Shown here piece after piece: positions 35,761 through 48,323 of a stretch of DNA of 64,000 bases. Made by a program: the position numbers and the translations under genes. Position 1 is the stretch's first letter. Each line of letters opens with the position of its first letter. The stretch spans positions 9,544,001-9,608,000 of the forward strand of contig WPIO01000001.1 of assembly GCA_009760855.2 (NCBI GenBank). The letters run 5' to 3'. The stretch is from Cristatella mucedo. Taxonomy: Eukaryota; Bryozoa; Phylactolaemata; Cristatellidae. Under the pieces are notes generated by a model. The model did no database searches. It had not been told where the DNA came from and was given only the letters and a program-made list of their open reading frames with translations.

Positions 35761-36317
35761 GACGGTGACAGTGGCCAATGCTCTTCTGCCGCAATACAAA
35801 TGAGGCTGTTAGGTCAGCAAATGCTTTTTATCGGACCAGCAGCCTAGAGTGACACCGTAGGCTGTAAGTCCGAACCCATTCGTACACAGCCATCGGAAAT
35901 CGACCTCCCGGCCCGAATGACTAGCGATCCTTTAAAGGCAAACGCGGATGGCAACTGCCCGAACGAGTCATACCCGCACGTTGGTAGGACCTCCACCTGC
36001 ACTTATACGGTCAAGGAAATCACGTGAACTTCCTGCTCCCGAGCGTCCAATTAGTCCGGGAGGGGGATTTCCCTGCGTTTACCGCCGTGACGTCTCTATC
36101 CTACTCCTTACCCGATTTAATAACCTCATCTGTTTAGCGGCAGAAGGTCGAGCCTTAACGGCTACCGCCGACGTCTGCAGAGGGCCATAAAGGACAGCCC
36201 ACTCGAACCCGCGACCTACCGGTAGCGAAGAGTTATCGCCTTGCCTCCTGCGTGAACTACCAGGGGCCGGAGACCTCGCATCGATTTAACGTCGCGAAAC
36301 TCGAGTGGGCGCCAAAG

Positions 36318-36477
36318 ATGGCTGGAGGCCGAGACCCCGTACCGTTCCTGCTGCTGGTCGGACTAGCACTCTTCGTGACGGCTTTCGTCTCCCCGGGATG
36401 GCGGATGCAAGACACGATGTTGTTTAAAAGAGCGTGGTACGGTCTGTGGTACACATGCACTGAGTGGGGGCAGTCCG
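36318..36477 (+). CDS. Claudin-like gene copy 3, exon 1
   Basis: The start is ATG 36318 and donor GTGAGC at 36478 leaves phase 1. The exon encodes helix 1 (PFLLLVGLALFVTAFVSPGW) and the W..GLWYTC motif of the claudin/PMP22 family, then EWGQS. It differs from copy 4 exon 1 by a couple of residues only. The start is supported by the identical position in copies 2 and 4. Exon 2 follows at 39653. A third exon is not found before the viral element, so this copy may be truncated. Confidence 0.75.
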
Positions 36478-36774
36478 GTGAGCCCAGCGAGCCAGCACAG
36501 CGAGCGCACGTGGCTTTCTGATTCTCTTGCGATGCTTGCAGTGAAGAGTGCTGGCCCTCGGCCTTGGCCTTGCCCTGCATCTGCTCCTCCACGACAGTCG
36601 CGCTCAGCTATTTCAGTAGATGCACTTCCCTTTCAGCCTGTTCAAAATGAGAATCCGGTGGACTTAGTTGCGAACGTCGAGAAGAGTGATGCCTTTCGGG
36701 GCCCAGTAGTCCTACCTCTGCCGACATCGAAACTGACTAGCTAACTTTTGCACTGCATGAGGTTACCTCGTCTA

Positions 36775-37115
36775 GCTGCCTGTCAAACCAGCCTTGAATT
36801 CTTTAGAGAGCGGGCCTTCAGTTCGCTTGCTGTCAAAGCCTAGAACTCAGTCTCGATTGACGTCACGACATCGTCCGACATGTCAGTTAAAAAGAATCTA
36901 CAGCCTTCATGCCCCTCACAGCATTTGCTGGATTCTTATGAATTGTCCAATGTTTTGACCGTGCTGACACTGTGCATGTTACCACTGACTATATTATTAT
37001 GCATGCTGACACGTTCTGCATGTTACATCAAACCATACGTTCATGCTTTCTTTACAATGTACGTAAAGTGCTTAGAAAGAGATAAGTTCTCTGAGAGTGC
37101 TGTACAAATGTATTA
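36775..37115 (+). mobile_element. Degraded LINE 3' end
   Basis: Traces of the RT C-terminal region (GGAGACC-like block, CTAGAACTCAGTCTC for the WNSL block) and the 3' UTR (GTGCTGACACTGTGCATG, then GAGATAAGTTCTCTGAGAGTGCTG) with an ATT-type end. It lies in intron 1 of claudin copy 3. Confidence 0.65.
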
Positions 37116-39652
37116 GTATTACTGTTGTTATTATAATTACTATCATGAAAAATTGAGGGCGTAAACCGGAACTTACTCAGAGGAGCAAGGCGTGCACTTA
37201 CACCGGGATATATAGAGAACTTAAATATAATTACCAAGGACAGCATATTAAACAAATAATGTATGGCTATTTTGGGGGCCTTATCGAGGAAACAGCTTGC
37301 TTGCTATCTTACTTCGCACCTCGAATAGCTACTTATCTTGGAGTCCCATTGAGTGGTCATTGATATGTGACTTCTGAGTAAATATAAGGTTGAGGTAACA
37401 GTTCATGTGCCGTGATTTTCATTAAATCATTATTAAATTCGCTAAATTATTATTTCATCAAATTATTACTTATACGTTATTTTAACACGGAGGATACTCC
37501 TTCGATATTATGCTCGTTAATTGAGATTCGTTTGCTGTTCTTTCTGACGAAATGTGAACCAGCAGCTACGAATTCAGCTTCAGCTTTTCATCGGAAATGG
37601 TTGATTGGCTAATCACTCTCCCGGTCAATTTAATCTCTCCTGATCACCACGCAGCAGTTTCTTGGGAATATTAGCCATTTTGTAAACTTCTGAGGCTAAA
37701 GCAATTAAGAAGTAAAAATTGTACCCAGAGAAAAAACGATGTTGCATATTGAAGTATTTCGTCAATCCTGTAAAACAAAGTTTAAAAGTAAATAATAGAG
37801 ATGTTGTCGAATGAAAATATCATGCAGCTGACTCAAACTGCATTTTTGCACTATAGTTTCTTTCGGATAAATGGCACACCACATTAGTCCAAATATGCTG
37901 TCTCAGGCTCGTGACAATATGTCTTGGCCAATGACTAAGGAATACATTTCGATCTAGGAAATAGCCAGGATGGCTCGGGGAATCTGTAACTATAGATCTA
38001 CTCTCCAGTTCTTGTTGGTGCATCTAGCCGTTAAGAAGGTGATATTGATTGCCCCATCCATCAGGAACCTGTTTACTGAAGGTAGCTCATACCATATTTC
38101 CAAATGCAAATAACAAGTGAATTGGCAGTCTTGAATTAGCAGCAATTGGTGCAGTATGAAATTGTGTCGTGCAGGCAAATACAATTACGACAGATTTTCG
38201 AAGGTTTCTCGCTGCTGGGCGATCGAAGCTGGCTTGCTTGAAAATGAGATTGCTGTTACTAACGCACATGACTTTAGAGGTGCATCCGGGATGAAGCCTG
38301 AGAGAGATCCAACGGTCGGCAGCGTTACGAGTTTTCTGGTAGTGTGCTCGTTCACTAAATGGCTTTCGGAATGCATCCCAGATCACGCCAGCCATCGAAG
38401 GGTACTTAACGTGCAGTGAGGGAGACAAGAACATTAAGAAAGAAAGGATGAGCTGGGATTACATGGAGATCGCGAAAACGGAAGTAGCAGCAAGCTGACA
38501 CAAAGTAACGAGCTTGAGGCACAGATGTTCAGTGGTGAAGCTGTGGAAACAAACTGGAGAGAATCGTTCTCGGAGGTCACTGCTGGACCAGTGACTGGGG
38601 TTCATGGTGCACCAACGGTTTACGCGAGCTCCACTTGTGTATAACCTAGAGTCTGCTGACAATCTGTCATCGAAGTCATTAAGTGCAAGACAGGGTTGCT
38701 AGTTTCTAGTTGTTATGAGAGCCTGTAAGTTTATGGCTGCTGTCACTGCCCACAGCTAACCAGCTTAGTAGGGAGAATCCGAACGGTCCTTGGAGAAGAT
38801 CAAAGCACTTAAAGAAGCAAATCTTTGCTTGCATCTGCTGCTTTTGTACTAGCTACAGAGAGTCTTGTGTTTAATCGACTTCCAGTCTCAGCGGGCTTCC
38901 TTAAAAGAATTAAATTGTATGAGTCTAACGGCTCTTCCCAGCTGTTTTGGATGGAGGACAATTGTTCAGCCTATCTAGCAGCCGTGCAATGAGTTGGTTG
39001 GATCCTTGGCTAACAATTGCGTCATACAGGTCCTATTTTGTTCTACATAAGAAGCAGATGAGCAGCTGGAAAAAAAAGTAGTTTAGGAATAAGTCGTAAA
39101 ATCCCTAAGTTGATAAGAGTGCTCGCTGTCTGTCATGATTGGGAATACGGCTTAACGATTGTGCCGTCAGTAGCTGAAGATTCTACGGTTACCTGCTGTA
39201 AGGCTCTGCACGTATTTGTATAGGCTGTAGAACGGCTTTTTCTCATTTACATTGAACTTTGCTAACGGTATGCCGTTCATATACTGTTTGCAGGAATGCA
39301 TTGAATTTACAACAAAATATGTGCCTTTATTGGTTACGTTAAATTGTACTTGTACATTGTTCAAAAGCTTCTTTTGTATTCCTGAATTGAAAAAATGCAT
39401 ACAGCAAACCACAAAGAACGCTGCAACCATGCAATTGAGCACAGTCTGCTGTCGTGGATGAGTTATAAATCCCACTTCAAATTTGGTCGAAGTGTTTAAT
39501 AACAGATAACTATAAAATGCGGCTGTGGCAGCAATGAGAAAACGCATTGAGAACTCGGTGTTCTGGGAGCAATCGCTGCATGTGCGGTAAAACAAGCTTA
39601 AGGGATCACCAGCATTGCTACTTGCCATGTGTTCGATCTGATCTTGTTGCAG
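37116..39652. other. Rest of intron 1 of claudin-like copy 3
   Basis: AT-rich intron sequence. A 183-aa minus-strand frame (39167-39718) overlaps exon 2 and reads weakly, with no domain recognised. Nothing else is supported. Confidence 0.5.
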
Positions 39653-39805
39653 ACGACCACAACATCCTTGCCGTTCAAGTCTTGATGAGCCTGGCGTTTG
39701 CCTCATTCTTCGTTGCAATCGTCCTGCTTCTCGTAAGGCACAGTGGTGTGAACTACGATGAGCGTCGGGCTCGCATCGGTCTCTCGTTTATTTCTTTTCT
39801 AATAG
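39653..39805 (+). CDS. Claudin-like gene copy 3, exon 2
   Basis: The exon lies between acceptor TCTTGTTGCAG and donor GTAAGT (39806). It is 153 bases, phase 1 in and out, as in copies 1 and 2. It encodes helix 2 (VQVLMSLAFASFFVAIVLLL), a loop with YDERRARIG and the start of helix 3. The donor is intact, but no matching last exon with the IEYG..VHW signature was found between 39806 and 46340 or to the window end. Confidence 0.75.
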
Positions 39806-40815
39806 GTAAGTACGGAGCTTTCCTGATGTGCGCCTGGCTGACTAGCAGTGCCGCTCAATGCCTTTTGTAATAAAGTTGTTTTAAAGTCACGGGTGTGTAC
39901 CTCAACAAGCTGCAAAAAATACCTCGATGTAATAAGGCTCAACAAGTCGGGACAAAAGTCGCACGTCACGCAGGGATCAGTAAATTTTTTATTTGTGGAT
40001 ATCTTTCATCCGGTTTACCTTTGGGTAAGACATAGTTTGCATTATGCCTTTTAATACCTTTTATGGGTAGAGATTGTCGAAGCTTTAGATCCCACTTCCA
40101 GCGTGTTTTCTTTTGAATATTTCCTATTCCAGGCCCCAGTAATATCTCTTTAATGCCCCCAGAACTTGAACATTTGTGTAGCCTATCAAGACAACTCCCA
40201 AGGTTTTATCACCTTCTCAGAAGTGCTTCTGGTGGTTTTTGTTTAAATGTTATCCTGTCCTTGTTACCTTGGGCATATTATTTTAAGGATTTTTTGCTTG
40301 TAAAACAGTGTAGCATCACACTCGTCTTGTTATTTTATTCTCGAAATAAAGTCACTGTTAGTCCACCGCACAGCTGGATTTGGTGAGTCTTGCATCACAA
40401 TATTCGTGCTACCCATATATCAAATTTGTATTGCCATAAATTTGCAGGGATGGTGAACTTTTTCATTAAGTCTTAAGTTGTTTACAGAGCACCTGGTCCT
40501 AGTATCCGACATCTCGTCTAATCTTGATCTTCCTAATAGAGAAATGTTGCCATAATTTATGTGGCAGTAGATACCAGAACACCAGGTCCGTGGTTCCTGT
40601 TTGCCTTTATAGGCAAGTATTCGTGATAATAATGATAATGATGAGGATAAGTCACTAATCATTTATTCATCTCCCAGAGAGAATAGAATATCTTACTAGG
40701 CATTTTACATAAAGTATACTGTAAGGAAGCAACTGACAGCCACTAAGTTAAAACTCCCAAAACTTCAGCACTCACATGTATCCAAAGGGCGATTCGCGTG
40801 TACGTAGCATCGGCT
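39806..40815. other. Host DNA downstream of claudin copy 3 exon 2
   Basis: No exon 3 or other gene is recognised here. The sequence is mixed AT-rich. Confidence 0.5.
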
Positions 40816-41140
40816 GCTGTCGCAGATAGGTATTTAGCTTCTCTTGTAAACGTCTCCGCATCTGTCGATCGATAATGAACTCCATTTTCTAATATCATTA
40901 GAACTTAAGGTATGGTCTCCGAGAGATTTGAGGATTATTAGAAGCACGACTAAACGACCAGTGTCACATGAGTAAGTGTTGCGATAAGAAGCTTGATTAT
41001 GAAGTATTTCAGATAGATAGCATAAAGACGAGTGACCGAACGTTGAAGACAATATGCTGTTTCATATGAAGCCTGTGCAGATTACTGAGGAGTCTGGTAA
41101 TGTGTGAATCGCGACCTTCACGACAGACAAGCCTAGTTAA
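40815..41140 (-). mobile_element. Degraded LINE 3' coding remnant
   Basis: The minus-strand frame 40834-41052 retains the order SSTFGHSSLCYLSEILHNQA, then LKSLGDHTLSS, matching the LTFRSLHS, YLSDILPHQAKHRT and LKSFGDRAFSS blocks of copies a-d. The 3' tail is lost. Confidence 0.65.
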
Positions 41141-43085
41141 CCAGTCAAGCACAAACGGTTGATTCCTCCTGCAGAAAGACCAGCGCGCAGTAAGTTACAG
41201 AAGTCTGAACCGGACTTCTCAAAAGTATTAAGCGGCTTAAGGTTTGACATCCTGACATGGAAGCAAGTCCGAATAGTCGGGACTGTAGGGACATAGCTGA
41301 AAGCAGGCAGACTTGACCGTGGACTTGGCGTATGCCATCTGCCAACTTGACGTATCTACAGACCTAGTCAAGAATCGTGTCGTTATGACTATGAAGCTAC
41401 GATGCTCGACTACGAGGTGTAGCGTGCCTGGCTCCTTGAAATAGTGCGAAAGTAACTGCCGACGCTTCCCATATCACCTCACTTCCTTCGTCTGGGACTC
41501 CTGCGAGATATATCCGATTCTCGAGCTCTGACAGAGGCAGGGACATCAATATACACTTTTCACCAGCCATTGCGAACCGCGCATAGGTATGCACGGTAGG
41601 ACTAAATATTAGGCTCTCTGAGAGCAAACCTTGCTTGAATGGTGGATGGCTCAAGTCGGCAGCACTCTCGCCGTTCGCGGGAGCGTATGCCGCACGGAAC
41701 AAGCATTCCATGTCCAAAAACCTCAATTTCCTAAGGGCTCTGGACACTACGAATGGATAAGCTTTAAATGTGTCTTAGCTGAGTGAGATTGAGTACAACG
41801 CTCTTAAAAACTTCGGTTTTGACTATTCCAAAGCCGTTCGTAAGTGCGAGTGGCGAAAACTGAACCGGAAGCTCGAGGAAAATCAATCAAAGCACGACGC
41901 GAAAAGTATTTTAAAACTACGGCTCAAGTATTCAAACCTTCAATTATTTCGCCGCTACGCGTTGCGTGCCTAAAGAGGCGACCGCTCCTCCGTGCACTCC
42001 TTATCAACTAGAGTGATTATTTGAGCGACTCTAATTACTGCTGCCCAGCTTTCTTTAAAATGTGGGCTGCACAGCGTCACATTGCCAAGGGATGAGCGAT
42101 CCCGTAGGCGTCCGTCTTCGTTAAGGCTGCGTTCTGCACTGCTTGCATCTTGAGAGCTCTGAATAAAAAAACGCTGACGAATCGCGAGATCTTCTTAATC
42201 TCATTTCACTCTCTACCACCGGGCATGACAATCGTAATGCACCAATCGGTTTTTGCCTCGATGAGGCGTGGCGATCGGCATTCCGAGAGCACCTTGAAGT
42301 TCGCTGGGATAGATAAAATGGCGCATTCTATTCAACTACTCGCACGAGCCACAGCTTCGAGTCTGTGCAGCGAATTCGCTACTGCTGCTGCTACCTATTC
42401 TCGGCACCAGGGCTGCATCAGAAAAGATTTCCACGATTCAAATTACGCGCAACGTCGCAGTAGCAGTCGCTGCCGCTCAGTTTCATCGTGCAGCCTTTTC
42501 TCCTTCGAAAAAATCTGGCGCCGACAGGCAGCTCAGCACTGCATGTTGCAACACGGTTGAGGCAAAACAGTAAAGCGGCTATGAACAATGAAAATCCTTA
42601 CCCGCTAACATCTCTTTGTAACATCTTTAATTAGTTCTTGAGATTTACCGGCCACTTTAAAGCTTTTGAACTGGCACGCGTTGGCTACCATTGAAACCCG
42701 GGGCAGGTGTAGCAACGGAAAGGAGACGCACATGGGAGACCTCTAAGTGAAAGCTTCGTTTTCCTTGTAATTTAGGTAATTTTCCTTGTAATTTAGGCTA
42801 GAACTTTTAAGGAAGCTGAATGACTGAGGTTGGCGCACTTTTCGCTGGTCGCCCCATACGATGGCCAAGTGGTGAAGGAATCGTGTTTCTGACGTTCGGG
42901 GGGGGGGGGGGGGTTCGGATAATGCTGGGCGCAGCATGAACTCTTTCTCTTGCTGATTGACTGCCACTCAATCTACAAGAGCCGCAGAGCAGACGCGAGA
43001 CATGGAAGGAAACAGCATTCTGGAGTAAGCCCCCAAACGTGTCCTCAGTGGCCACGAGGCCGGTGCGGTGCCTTCGTATGGGATC
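41141..43085. other. Host DNA without recognised genes
   Basis: Frames on the minus strand at 41145-41345 and 41397-41747 are open but unrecognised. There is a short direct repeat (TTTTCCTTGTAATTTAGG twice) at 42758-42798 and a poly-G tract at about 42899-42914. Confidence 0.4.
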
Positions 43086-43089
43086 TACC

Positions 43090-43718
43090 TTTATATCGAT
43101 TGACAATAATAATAACATACTTGATAAAGCGCCCAAAGAGAACTCAATTCCTCTCTAGGCGCTTCACATTTGCTGCGAAGGAAACACAATCGAATGGTGA
43201 GTGGAAATATCACGCTTGATAAACAACATGAATAACGTGGTGAGAGAAGAACATGCACAGGGTCAGCATGCAAGTGTGGTTAGTGGCAGCATGCAACAGT
43301 GTCAGCATGCATAAGCACAAAAGCAAACAATTACAGGGACCAACTAAATGTTGTCATGAATTTGTGCGTTTTTAATTTCTGTTTAAATGTGGTCAAGGCA
43401 GGAGATGTCGTGGCGCAAGTTGGGAGTAAGTTCCCGGCTTTGGAATGTGAAAACATTTGCAATTGCAGCACCTAAGCACTCACATGACTGTAAACTCGGA
43501 AGGAGTAAATACTGTAAGAAACAAGTGTGTTTTAGCATATTTGCACAAGTTTTTTTATTCAAATTAAGTTTCAGTTTGTGTTGGTAGTGATTGCACGATT
43601 TTGCTGCACCGAATTGAAGGCATCATCTCCAAAGGATTTGAGGTATGCTAGAGCCACCGCTAAGCGACTAGAGTCAGCGGAGCAGCTTGTGCTTTGGAAA
43701 GCATGATTACGGAGTATT

Positions 43719-43725
<7 letters not shown>
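43090..43725 (-). mobile_element. LINE 3' end, minus strand, degraded
   Basis: On the minus strand: a short (ATT)-type end, GAGAGGAATTGAGTTCTCTT, then the 3' UTR motif ATGCTGCCACTAACCACACT and traces of the coding end (CTCAAATCCTTTGGAGATGA for the LKSFGD block). It is truncated at a TA microsatellite. Confidence 0.75.
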
Positions 43726-43800
<75 letters not shown>

Positions 43801-43817
43801 TATATATATATAGATAT

Positions 43818-43860
<43 letters not shown>
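43720..43860. repeat. (TA)n microsatellite
   Basis: About 140 bases of TA repeat with GA interruptions. Confidence 0.95.
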
Positions 43861-43861
<1 letters not shown>

Positions 43862-44890
43862 TGAATATCAGATATTCACACTATGATTCATACTAGAAAA
43901 TTTCTAGTTATGATATAGCAACAAAAGAAATTTGTCGTTCGGGGTCGCCACAACATGATGAACTGTAGTAAAGGGTCTCGGCATTACGAAGGATGAGAAC
44001 TACTATCTAGCTATGATCTAGTGAATGACGATTTTAAACCAGTATATCCGTTTTACGCACATAATTATAAACCACAGAACAGAAGATCTATCCTCGTAGC
44101 AATAGCATTGTTCAATCTTTTGGATAGCTCCTTAAGAGAACCAAATCTCTATCCGTACTCTAAAAAACTGCCCTCAGCAGAAGCTATAACAGTGTTAAGG
44201 ACAATCAAAGTACCATGCATGCAAAAGCATGCACAAATACGCAAGAGCACCTACAGGGCCTCTGCTTAACAGAAGCCCTGGTTACTAATACACACTGAAT
44301 TACGCACAGGTAAGAAACCATATCGCACAGGAGTCTATTTCATTGGGGATCACAACGCCACTCGATACCGGCGGTGAGATTAGCCGGAAACTAGTGACAG
44401 AGCTTCGGTGTACACAAACTGAAGACCCGACCGAAAAAAAGATTTGAATTTAGTGCTTTCGAGTTTTTATGTGCCCACAGGCTTGCCCATGACTGTTTAC
44501 TTGGTCCATTATAAGTCAGCGATGCCCTCAATTTTAAGAGATTTAGACCATCTCCATCGATAAGCTCATAGAATTTGGTAAACGACACTGTGGCTCCAGC
44601 TCAATGATTGCTCTCTCGGTGACCACGAAAAAATTGGGAAATACTCTGCATCAACCCGTTGTGGTAAGCGCATCATTCCAACACAAGATCAGGTCTTTAC
44701 CTTCTACGTCATGCTCCCAGGGTCACTCGATACGGAGCCGACTATTTGACGTTCAAGGGGTCAGCGAGTATATGGAGCCGAAATCAGCTAGTTCCGGTGT
44801 ATGCGGAATTCGCCTTGGAATGATGTCTCCTTGTACACTAAATCTGGAACTCTATTATCTCTTGATGGTGATACTGTCGGCAGCCAATTG
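43861..44890. other. Host DNA without recognised genes
   Basis: Possible LINE tail trace near 44120-44160 (CTCCTTAAGAGAACCAAATC). Nothing else is supported. Confidence 0.4.
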
Positions 44891-45220
44891 TTATCCCCTT
44901 CCCTTCAGCTTGGCCCTCCTGCCGACATCCTTGTTGCAATGGCATAGCACGATGCAAGCTAGCTTCACATCCTGAACGCTGAGTTTCTGACTAAACGGCG
45001 GATCCATCCAAGAAACGACGCCCTCTGTTTGCGACAGACATAAATAAAAAGCAAGGAATAATAAACCTAAACTTAAAAAGGCTCCCGAAAAGGTGGACTC
45101 ATTGCCTTCCGCTCCGCATTGGAGGATTACTGCTGCTAGCGCTACAAACCAGATCACTAGTACTCTCGAGACTGAAGCAACAGTTCTTCTTATGCTGGGC
45201 ATCAAGTTGTTGCTATCCAT
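44891..45220 (-). CDS. Possible small two-helix membrane protein
   Basis: A 109-residue frame starting at a real ATG (45220). It has two hydrophobic stretches, LVIWFVALAAVIL at residues about 21-33 and SGAFLSLGLLFLAFYLCL at about 45-62, with an intervening CGAEGNES. The basic C-terminus ends RRAKLKGRG. I do not recognise it. It lies about 1.1 kb left of the viral element but on host-like sequence. It could be fortuitous. Confidence 0.25.
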   Translation of the reverse strand: MDSNNLMPSIRRTVASVSRVLVIWFVALAAVILQCGAEGNESTFSGAFLSLGLLFLAFYLCLSQTEGVVSWMDPPFSQKLSVQDVKLACIVLCHCNKDVGRRAKLKGRG

Positions 45221-46339
45221 TATATAATTTTATAAGTACGTTCGAGGTTACAGATGAACTCTCTTTCCACTGAAAACGGCGGTTGCCTGGCTACTCATTA
45301 AAAAGCCTACTCGGTATCACTAAAACCCCAATAGCTTTCATAGAGTCTCCCTTCTGCCATTCTTATCAAAGTTATTTGAATGAGCGATGGCCCAGCAGCT
45401 AAATAATTACACCAGCTCATCAGATCTTGCTAGAAAGCTCCAATCGATACGTTGACTTCGCATCGCTTAAGTCAAACCCGTTAATACAGTTGTTTCCCTT
45501 AACTTTTGCTGCACCCTAGCGAATTCGTTTTTTGCCTTCTTCCTCTGGGAGCTTACCACTACACGATTCAGAGCATGTTACAACCAAAGATCCAAGTAAC
45601 TTGCAGCTCTGAAAACCTTCTACAGTGCTTTGACATGTTTTTCAAAGTACGATACTTTACAAAGTACAAAGTACGATACATTACATGAATTTCCAACATC
45701 TAAACTGCGCTTGCAACTAACTGAATTAGCTACTGTTTAATTTGCACTGAATAATAAAATGCAGAATACAGATTCGGTTCTCTTAAGGTGCTATACAAAA
45801 GAGTTCATATATCTATTCTCATTATTAATATTTATATTATTTTCATCATCCTCACAGTATTCTGGTCGATTGCCCCGTATCACGGCTTCGGATTGCATTT
45901 CTAACACAACACGCCTTTCTTTTGACGGGTACCCGAAACTAAAGAATGCGACGATTCTACGCAATTCACTCTAATTAAGCAAAAATTGACCGGAAATCGG
46001 CGGTGGATAGCTTGAGTTTCGTGTTTAGAATATACTCACCACCAATTTAATGTCACGGCAGTCGCACGTGCTCATGCAAACGGGCTGCGAAGACGTTAGC
46101 CATAACCACAATCTACCACAAATACGCCGACAGTCAGCTTCACGAAGCTCCAATCCGCATTGTATCTTAGAAAAGCTAATGTTCAAGCGCGCCCACAAAA
46201 TTTCGCGCCGTTTCGCGACTGCTGCCGAAATCCACCGCAATCTACCGCAACGTACCGGAAATCGTCTGAGGTAGCTCCAAAACTGATAGCGTATTATACC
46301 ATGCTTCTGTTCACGGATAAACGAAGGCCAAAGTTATAG
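45221..46339. other. Left flank of the viral element
   Basis: Contains a LINE-like 3' tail at about 45755-45840 (GATTCGGTTCTCTTAAGGTG, then an ATT-rich end). The sequence from 45970 to 46270 is host-like and repeats CCGGAAATCG-like words. No terminal inverted repeat matching the right end of the viral element could be identified, so the left boundary is set only by the first viral gene and the base-composition change. Confidence 0.5.
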
Positions 46340-46345
46340 TATGAA

Positions 46346-46681
46346 ATGCGTTGCGATATCTGTGATTTAGATAGTACAGAAACAGAATTCGATTTTGGTA
46401 TTTTAAGAAACAAAAAAATAATCATTTGCGCAGATTGTTAATTTGCAAGAAATAAGTATTGTAAACAAAGACCAACAAAGATATACTGTTTAGCAAAGAA
46501 GCACTTTAAAAAAAGGTGTTCCGAGTTGTTCTTCCTTCATCATTGTTTAGAACACGAATCAATAATGCACATCGAAAATCTATTCCCATTAGTCAAAGTA
46601 AAACATAAAGCAACTAAATTAAAAGAGTTAATTGTATTACTTGTCCATTTGTACTTCTCGGGTACTGATGTAAGAAATTAA
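46346..46681 (+). pseudogene. Cys-rich zinc-finger-like viral protein
   Basis: The frame of 112 codons from ATG 46346 to TAA 46679-46681 carries one in-frame stop at 46439-46441. Cysteine pairs CDIC (residues 3-6) and CADC flank a hydrophilic segment, followed by YCKQ, YCL, KRC and HHC, suggesting one or two metal-binding knuckles. The C-terminal part is helical (KATKLKELIVLLVHLY). The start is preceded by TATAGTATGAA, matching the element's start-site motif. It converges with and overlaps the fibre-like gene on the other strand by about 45 bases. The function is unknown; an early regulatory or DNA-binding role would be a guess. Confidence 0.55.
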
Positions 46682-47518
46682 AAGATTAACTTTCATATTT
46701 CCTAGGTTATCAGTATAATAATAACCAGCAGGCAATGTGTTAAAATAAGTGTACTACTTAAAATCTGTACCAATAGATGAAGTATTTATAGCGCGTATAT
46801 CACCTGATACTATTGTAATATCGCTGTTTTGCTTTAATTGAATGCAGTTAGATGAACCAACAACCATAGCACTAAGTATTACTAGTGGCGGACTGTTTTC
46901 ATTTTGCCAAGAGTGTGTAGTAGAAATATTGATTGGAGTCATCCTTGCTCTAGGCATTAATGTAAGTACAACGACTTCTGTTACTTTTTAAACTGTTCTG
47001 TCAACATATGACTTAGTAGCAGCGTCTGAAGGATTAACAGGCTCAGCAACATTGATTATAGAGTTATTATTCATATTTAAATTTGTTGTAGCAAGAGAAT
47101 TCTTCAATAACACATCTCGTTTAAATTCGCCATAAGTAACGCAAAAATCATCAGGAAGAACCGTTGGTGTAGTAATACTAGAACTCCAGTATGTAGAAGT
47201 GATAGCAAAACTATGCATATTTAAATCTCCAGTCATTGTATCTCCATAATTTTTGACATAATTAGATACTTGACTTACATTAACAGCATCTGTTGGATTA
47301 ACTCCTGGAGCAAGATTTGTAATTGGTCTATTCTGTAAATTTAAAGAAGTGCCACTATTTACAATAAAATTTGAATCTGCATATGATTTTGTTACAGCAT
47401 CACCATCACTCACAGGATCACTCAATTTAATAATTCTATTTCCATTTGCATCAAGATCTGACAGATTATAACCATTTACTCTGCTTACATAGTCATCACA
47501 ATGGTGTCTTCGACTCAT
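46637..47518 (-). pseudogene. Fibre-like protein with tail-fibre repeats (fibre A)
   Basis: The 294-codon frame from ATG 47518 carries two in-frame stops (46988-46990 and 46754-46756). The N-terminal two thirds hold repeats of the kind LNMxxxxIxNVxxPVNPSDAATKSYVD (three to four units, best at residues 20-45, 60-85 and 150-175), well known in phage tail fibres and in fibre-like proteins of some eukaryotic DNA viruses. These form trimeric rods. The C-terminal part is a globular head candidate, with GYYYTDNLG near the end. It is the only fibre-like gene at this end; three relatives lie at 57870-60854 on the opposite strand. It starts within the end of the YqaJ-like gene. Confidence 0.75.
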
Positions 47519-48323
47519 CTAAATGATCATTAATTAAAATCTTCGATCTATCTAGCACTTTTTTAACAATAGGAACTATTCTAGCAAATCTGCAAGGATC
47601 GTCTTCTACTACTTGTATCAAACATCTTCTTATATATAACTTTGTATCATAACCTTTTGCTTTTTTATTATTAAATCTGCCATACTTGCTTATTATATCA
47701 AATTCGAAATCAAATCACTTTTCATCCTTAAGTAAAAACATAAAAATAGGTTCTCTAATAGGCATATCCAAATCAATACTAGGAATTCTTACATTACCAG
47801 CTGCTACATAATCTGACGGAGGTTCTTCACAATTCAATCCAGGAACAAAAATCTCAAACTCAGAGTAAAAACATTCACTTAATTTTAAAACATGTAAACC
47901 TAATAAGCATTGTGCATGATATTGTTTAGTTATAACGTCGTCAATAATATTCCTGCTCCATAGGCATTTTATTTCGACTAGAGTATTGCTGTCTATTATT
48001 CCAGCAGGAGAATATCTGTATACTCCATCACTACTAAAACAATCATTTGCATTATAAAGTTTTACTTTTAGTTTCATTTCTAAAAACTTTGCAGCAATAG
48101 GTTCAAATACTTTACCAAATATCATTGGAGGAAATCTCATACTAGAATTATTAGCAATGTAGTTTTTTAGTTTTCTATTTGCAATTAATTCTATGTTTAT
48201 TTCTGTCTGTTCTCCAAAAACTAAATCATTTGCAAGCACTGAGTAAACCTCTGAGCCTCCAATATTCAAAGACATTGATTTTTTCCATTCATCTGAACCT
48301 GTTACAAAATCAAATTTATTCAC
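47496..48323 (-). pseudogene. YqaJ-like viral exonuclease/recombinase
   Basis: PD-(D/E)xK nuclease of the YqaJ (lambda exonuclease-like) family, which resects DNA ends for recombination. Visible motifs are an acidic FGKVFEPIAAKFLE helix (about residues 69-82), SPAGIID with the metal-binding Asp (about 105-111), VEIKC with the ExK pair (about 116-120), and QYHAQCLLGL (about 134-143). One in-frame TGA at 47715-47717 interrupts the frame at about residue 203. Clear coding-like sequence continues to a TGA at 47496-47498, inside the start of fibre A. The first codon of the longest frame is GTG, directly overlapping the capsid gene's stop. The first ATG is at 48275, and either may be the original start. 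Confidence 0.8.

Larger units (their letters stand above)
35510..36620 (+). repeat. Segmental duplication, copy A
   Basis: Matches 62883-64000 at the right edge. The unit runs from the right end of the TIR element through two SINE-like segments into exon 1 and the first intron of claudin copy 3. The part at about 35718-36000 is inverted in the other copy. Exon 1 and the following intron start (36318-36620) are nearly identical in the two copies, indicating recent duplication or gene conversion. Confidence 0.85.
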
